DNA of 64,000 nt. Origin: Rhea pennata. Lineage: Eukaryota > Chordata > Aves > Rheiformes > Rheidae. A model generated the notes under the pieces. The model searched no databases and had not been told where the DNA came from. It was given only the letters and a program-made list of their open reading frames with translations. This document shows, one piece after another, positions 61,501 through 64,000 of this stretch. Each line of letters starts with the position of its first letter. Within the stretch, counting starts at the first letter, position 1. The stretch is taken from positions 1,744,501 to 1,808,500 of the forward strand of contig NC_084671.1 of the NCBI RefSeq assembly GCF_028389875.1. The letters run 5' to 3'. The position numbers were made by a program, and so were the translations under genes.

Positions 61501-63844
61501 AATTAATACATTTGACTTTCAAAGCTGATACAAGCATGTTATGTTTACAGAATATATGCATTAAATTATATAAAGTTCTAGTTATTGAATAAGTAGCAAA
61601 ATCCAATATTACGTTTTTTGGGTTTTTGTTTTTTTTTTCCCCTGGTTCCATTATCTTCATTGCAGCACTGAAGATACAGTCTTTAGGCAATCTGCTTTAC
61701 TACACATACATAAAATATGTTTTTCTACTATCTGGTTTGTTTTCCAGAGTTGTGTATGTGTTCGGTCCACCAGTCAAAGAACCTCCTACAGATGTCACAC
61801 CCACTTTCCTAACAACAGGAGTCCTCAGCACTTTACGACAAGCTGATTTTGAGGCTCACAATATTCTCAGGGAGTCTGGTAGGTATTTAGCCTTATCCCA
61901 TAGACTAGATTCATGTTCCAAGATTCCTGCAAGCCTAACTGGATATAGTTTATAGTAGTCAAATCAGAATCTGTAACGTGGCTCTTGGATATCTCCAGAA
62001 ATTTATTACTTCAGTGAGATGACAGGCAAGAGCCTTTTTCTTAAAGTTCCTGAGTCTGATAGCTGAAAGACAGGAGTTGCTAGACTTTCTGCTAGCAGAA
62101 TTGATTTTAGGTTTTAAGTTTGTAGTTCTTCACAAAGTAACTGAAAATAACATCTTTCTCACAACAGGATAAAGCCTCTTCATAATTAACTAAAAGCTTC
62201 TCCTGTAGTACCTTCCACTTTTAGATAACACCTTCGTCTGGTAGGGATTAAGGTTTACTTATGACCCTTTGCGCAGCTCTGAGGTAAGATGTAGCACTGC
62301 AGTGCAAGAGTGAACCAGAATTAATGTTAGCCAGCTGAAAGTCAGCAAAATTATTTTTCTTCCATGATGCTGTGAGTCATCAGTATGTACTTGAAGTTAA
62401 TAAATTATATATAGAAATTTGATGCACTTTCAAAGGGTGTGTTGGAGGGTGTAAAGAAACCCATATACAAAGTTTCTAATGGTGATAATGCTCATTATCT
62501 GTGACCAAAGTGCTTTCATATTTTTGAATTTAAAGTGAAAGCTGTATTTGTAAACTGAACCCCTTCGAGCTAGCACACAGTAATATTTTAATCCCTTGAC
62601 ATCCAGGGAATACTCAATTCTGTGTGATAAATTACAAAGAGTGAGTCTGGGAATATAGTAGTTATGAGGTGCAGGTTTTTTTACTTAATCACATTTGAAG
62701 GTGGGATGTGCATGGAAATGGTTCATCAGATTTGCTTATATTTTGTATAAATAAAGTTATGAAGTATAGATCTGAAAATTTCTGAGAAACTTCTCTCTGA
62801 AAATTACAAATTCTGTTTGCAAGGCTGTATTACCATAGTTTGTAGAAAAATAGCCTCAGAATGCTTAGGATAACACTGTCATTGTTAAATTTTAGGTTTT
62901 GATCTTGCTGAGTTTTGGTGACACTTACCGTTTGATTGAATGATTCATTCCCCAAAATAAGCCTTGAGTTATCATTTAATGAAGTGACTCCCTGTACTCT
63001 TACTGTTCACCTTGCACCAAAAGCTTGGGCTAGAGGAAGCGGAGGGATGAGACTAGTCAGTGGTAGAGTGGTTCTGCAGTTTGCCATACCTGAGTCTCAA
63101 ACTTCTAAATAATTTAAACAGTGAAATTTGAGGTTCTGTGTATTGGTTTTCAGAAGGACATATTAGGAAAAAAAGCCACATGAGACCACTTGAGATAATG
63201 GTCTGGAGTTGCCGAAACAACGCCCAGCAATTCAGATGTCGAATTCAGATTAAATATGTCAAAGAGACCGAGATACTTTCTCTGGAAGTAACAGTGAGAA
63301 TAATTAACAGTTAAATTGCCCTACCAAGAGATTCATTGTCATCTTGATTTCTCTTATGAAGACTAGAAGTGTCTCAAAGATGTGTGTTCATGTGATTGAC
63401 TATTTTTGATATGAGGATAGATGAAATCCGGTGATTGTATTGTGTGGGAAGGAAAGTAGATCTTAAATTGCAATCAGTGAATTACAGGAATTGAGATTAT
63501 CTGGTTTTGTTCTGCATGCCCATAAATGATGATGATGATTGCAAGTGGCAATTTGAGTGGTTTAACTGCATAGGCCAGGAATCACATAACAAGTATAGGT
63601 GAGAAACTCCATAAATCTTTGTCATGTTTATGTTTAAAACCAAAAATACTTGCATTGCTGCTTTTCTGAAGGTTATGCCGGAAAAATTAGCCAGATGCCA
63701 ATAATTCTGACACCGTTACATTTTGATCGAGACCCCCTACAGAAGCAACCTTCATGTCAAAGATCTGTGGTTATTCGAACTTTTATTACTAGCGATTTCA
63801 TGACTGGTATTGCAGCAACTCCTGGTAATGAGGTTCCAGAAGAG
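34127..63844 (+). CDS. GMPS: GMPS, GMP synthase (glutamine-hydrolysing), exons 1-15, residues 1-660, 3' end outside window
   Basis: Fifteen exons (listed separately) join in phase to 660 codons and match human GMPS (693 aa) with no gaps. The final exon (about 33 residues) lies beyond the right edge. GMPS converts XMP to GMP using glutamine and ATP, the last step of de novo guanine nucleotide synthesis, mainly in the cytosol. The glutamine amidotransferase domain (about 27-215) has the nucleophile Cys104 in GICYGMQ and the His190/Glu192 pair in QFHPEV. The ATP-pyrophosphatase domain starts with the P-loop SGGVDS (244-249) and includes [12 protein letters not shown]. The C-terminal XMP-binding and dimerisation part begins around [12 protein letters not shown] (433-444). 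All catalytic residues are intact. Introns are long and AT-rich; two carry CR1-related insertions in antisense. Confidence 0.98.
35714..35745. repeat. Poly-T tract in GMPS intron 1
   Basis: A run of 32 T. No adjacent retrocopy is recognised. Confidence 0.8.
35916..36020 (-). mobile_element. tRNA-Ile/CR1-tailed SINE fragment (TguSINE1-like), 5'-truncated
   Basis: Read on the minus strand, the right part (36020-35985) resembles the 3' half of a tRNA-Ile: CCAAGGTC, then the T arm with B-box-like GGGTTTGATCCCC, then the acceptor-stem side ending GGGCCA. A short linker follows, then a CR1 3' tail ending in two ATTCTATG octamers. The tRNA 5' half with the A box is missing, so it is truncated and not a functional tRNA gene. 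It lies antisense in GMPS intron 1. Confidence 0.75.
38591..38642 (+). repeat. Copy B of an unidentified ~52-bp repeat (GMPS intron 1)
   Basis: The partner of 30815-30867. About six mismatches are seen over roughly 52 bases and the similarity stops abruptly at both ends. Confidence 0.6.
40136..40317 (+). CDS. GMPS: GMPS exon 2 (residues 10-69 plus two bases)
   Basis: The acceptor is TTCACAG and the donor GTAGGT. It encodes the start of the amidotransferase domain, including [20 protein letters not shown]. Confidence 0.97.
40318..44119 (+). other. GMPS: GMPS intron 2
   Basis: A 3.8-kb AT-rich intron. A GCT/GGT trinucleotide-rich patch lies at 42948-43060. I see no exon or recognisable transposon. 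Confidence 0.65.
44120..44234 (+). CDS. GMPS: GMPS exon 3 (residues 70-108), catalytic Cys
   Basis: The acceptor is TCTGCAG. It encodes [18 protein letters not shown] and [12 protein letters not shown] with the amidotransferase nucleophile Cys104. Donor GTGCTG. Confidence 0.97.
45872..45969 (+). CDS. GMPS: GMPS exon 4 (residues 109-140 plus two bases)
   Basis: A 98-base exon encoding [19 protein letters not shown] and the following strand. The acceptor is TTGACAG and the donor GTATAT. Confidence 0.97.
46426..46484. repeat. (TTTA/TTTTA)n simple repeat in GMPS intron 4
   Basis: About 55 bases of TTTA and TTTTA units form simple sequence. Confidence 0.8.
47595..47698 (+). CDS. GMPS: GMPS exon 5 (residues 141-175 plus one base)
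   Basis: It encodes [20 protein letters not shown]. The acceptor is GTGTAG and the donor GTATTT. Confidence 0.97.
49458..49486. repeat. Poly-T tract in GMPS intron 5
   Basis: A run of 29 T inside the intron, about 300 bases left of a GC-rich block with a long antisense open frame. Confidence 0.8.
49749..50471 (-). other. GC-rich intronic block with a 240-codon antisense open frame, unidentified
   Basis: Within AT-rich GMPS intron 5, about 600 bases rise sharply in GC and CpG content. A minus-strand frame stays open for 240 codons, ending at the left edge of the block. The translation (opening [20 protein letters not shown]) matches no family I recognise and is Ser/Ala/Pro-rich in its middle. 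It could be a transposon or LTR remnant, a retrocopy, a regulatory element or chance. Poly-T at 49694-49706 lies on the side where a minus-strand poly-A tail would be. Confidence 0.3.
50783..50976 (+). CDS. GMPS: GMPS exon 6 (residues 176-240), catalytic His/Glu
   Basis: It encodes [11 protein letters not shown] with His190 and Glu192 of the amidotransferase triad, then [13 protein letters not shown] linking to the second domain. The acceptor is ATGAAG and the donor GTAAGT. Confidence 0.97.
51308..51473 (+). CDS. GMPS: GMPS exon 7 (residues 241-295 plus one base), P-loop
   Basis: It encodes [20 protein letters not shown] with the ATP-pyrophosphatase P-loop, and [20 protein letters not shown]. 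The acceptor is CTTAG and the donor GTACTG. Confidence 0.98.
52154..52194. repeat. (TA)n microsatellite with T run in GMPS intron 7
   Basis: About 17 TA units then 8 T. Confidence 0.9.
52993..53144 (+). CDS. GMPS: GMPS exon 8 (residues 296-346)
   Basis: It encodes [20 protein letters not shown] and [15 protein letters not shown], matching mammals almost exactly. The acceptor is CGTGCAG and the donor GTAATG. Confidence 0.97.
53785..53958 (+). CDS. GMPS: GMPS exon 9 (residues 347-404)
   Basis: A 174-base exon in phase 0 at both ends. It encodes [20 protein letters not shown] and [17 protein letters not shown]. The donor is GTAACT. Confidence 0.97.
55486..55537. repeat. GMPS: 52-T homopolymer at the GMPS exon 10 acceptor
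   Basis: Fifty-two consecutive T end three bases before exon 10 (T run, then AAG, then the exon). It doubles as the polypyrimidine tract of intron 9. Confidence 0.9.
55541..55646 (+). CDS. GMPS: GMPS exon 10 (residues 405-439 plus one base)
   Basis: It encodes [20 protein letters not shown] and [14 protein letters not shown]. The acceptor AAG directly follows a 52-T homopolymer. The donor is GTATGG. Confidence 0.96.
56579..56608. repeat. (TTTG)n microsatellite in GMPS intron 10
   Basis: Six to seven TTTG units. Confidence 0.85.
56666..56781 (+). CDS. GMPS: GMPS exon 11 (residues 440-478)
   Basis: It encodes [20 protein letters not shown] and the start of the C-terminal domain. The acceptor is TTGCAG and the donor GTAATA. 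Confidence 0.97.
57787..57912 (+). CDS. GMPS: GMPS exon 12 (residues 479-520)
   Basis: A 126-base exon, phase 0 at both ends. It encodes [20 protein letters not shown] through [10 protein letters not shown]. The donor is GTAAAC. Confidence 0.97.
58942..59057 (+). CDS. GMPS: GMPS exon 13 (residues 521-558 plus two bases)
   Basis: It encodes [20 protein letters not shown] and [14 protein letters not shown]. The acceptor is CCTAG and the donor GTAAGT. Confidence 0.97.
59058..61747 (+). other. GMPS: GMPS intron 13
   Basis: A 2.7-kb intron, one third of which is the antisense CR1 copy. The rest is AT-rich with no recognisable feature. Confidence 0.7.
59794..60672 (-). mobile_element. CR1 LINE, 5'-truncated 3' part, antisense in GMPS intron 13
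   Basis: Read on the minus strand, the copy starts just at the reverse-transcriptase FADD catalytic motif (FADDAKLGG). It continues through a typical CR1 C-terminal RT/thumb region ([30 protein letters not shown]) for about 207 codons, then meets a TGA at 60048-60050 and shows a frame change beyond it. The 3' UTR ends with the CR1 tail and one ATTCTATG octamer. Truncation, stop and frame change show it is a dead copy. Its tail matches that of the SINE at 35916-36020, suggesting a CR1-X-like subfamily. Confidence 0.9.
61748..61878 (+). CDS. GMPS: GMPS exon 14 (residues 559-602 plus one base)
   Basis: It encodes [20 protein letters not shown] and [15 protein letters not shown]. The acceptor is TTCCAG and the donor GTAGGT. 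Confidence 0.97.
61879..63671 (+). other. GMPS: GMPS intron 14
   Basis: A 1.8-kb AT-rich intron. I see nothing in it beyond ordinary intronic sequence. Confidence 0.65.
63672..63844 (+). CDS. GMPS: GMPS exon 15 (residues 603-660), last in window
   Basis: It encodes [20 protein letters not shown] and [20 protein letters not shown], ending EVPEE at the GTAATA donor. The remaining terminal exon is not in the window. Confidence 0.96.
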
Positions 63845-64000
63845 GTAATAAGAATTTTTGTATTTGTTCTTTCTAACATAATCTGTCATTGTGGAAGGCG
63901 TGTTACGGTTTTATTCCCTCTTTGGTTCTTGCTTACTTGTGTCTTGAATTTGATCTTACAATGAAAAAGAGACAAAAATTACAGTATTGGTTAGAAGGAA

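Overview
The window looks like vertebrate nuclear DNA, most likely from a bird. Genes are split into short exons with GT-AG introns and CpG-island promoters, the intervening DNA is AT-rich, and the only recognisable interspersed repeats are CR1-type. A fragment at 35916-36020 joins a tRNA-Ile-like half to a CR1 3' tail, like the SINE described as TguSINE1 in zebra finch. That hints at a songbird relative, but species cannot be settled from this sequence.

Three protein-coding genes were rebuilt exon by exon. The order C3orf33(-) / SLC33A1(-) / GMPS(+) is the same as on human 3q25.31. C3orf33 (13316-16931, minus) has five coding exons and 240 aa. SLC33A1 (20896-30384, minus), the ER acetyl-CoA transporter, has six coding exons and 545 aa. 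GMPS (34127-63844, plus), GMP synthase, has 15 exons giving residues 1-660; its last coding exon (about 33 residues expected) lies beyond the right edge. In all three genes the splice phases join without a frame break.

At the left, 8.85-9.62 kb is a fourth CpG island with a strong minus-strand splice donor at 9099/9098. From conserved gene order this is probably the distal promoter and first exon of PLCH1, which would make most of 1-8400 its intron. I found no recognisable PLCH1 coding exon, so this stays an inference. The intergenic gaps are short (about 3 kb each) and hold nothing I can identify as a gene.

The best leads are: an exact ER-stress response element (CCAAT-N9-CCACG) beside a full CRE palindrome in the SLC33A1 promoter; a CR1 element and a tRNA/CR1 SINE sharing the same 3' tail in two GMPS introns; a minisatellite promoter at C3orf33 with repeated NRF1-type palindromes; an 81-bp C3orf33 intron that is in frame and stop-free; and a 52-T run abutting the exon 10 acceptor of GMPS. 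The genes are functionally unrelated (purine synthesis, ER acetyl-CoA import, a poorly characterised membrane protein), so their proximity looks like conserved synteny and not a shared pathway.
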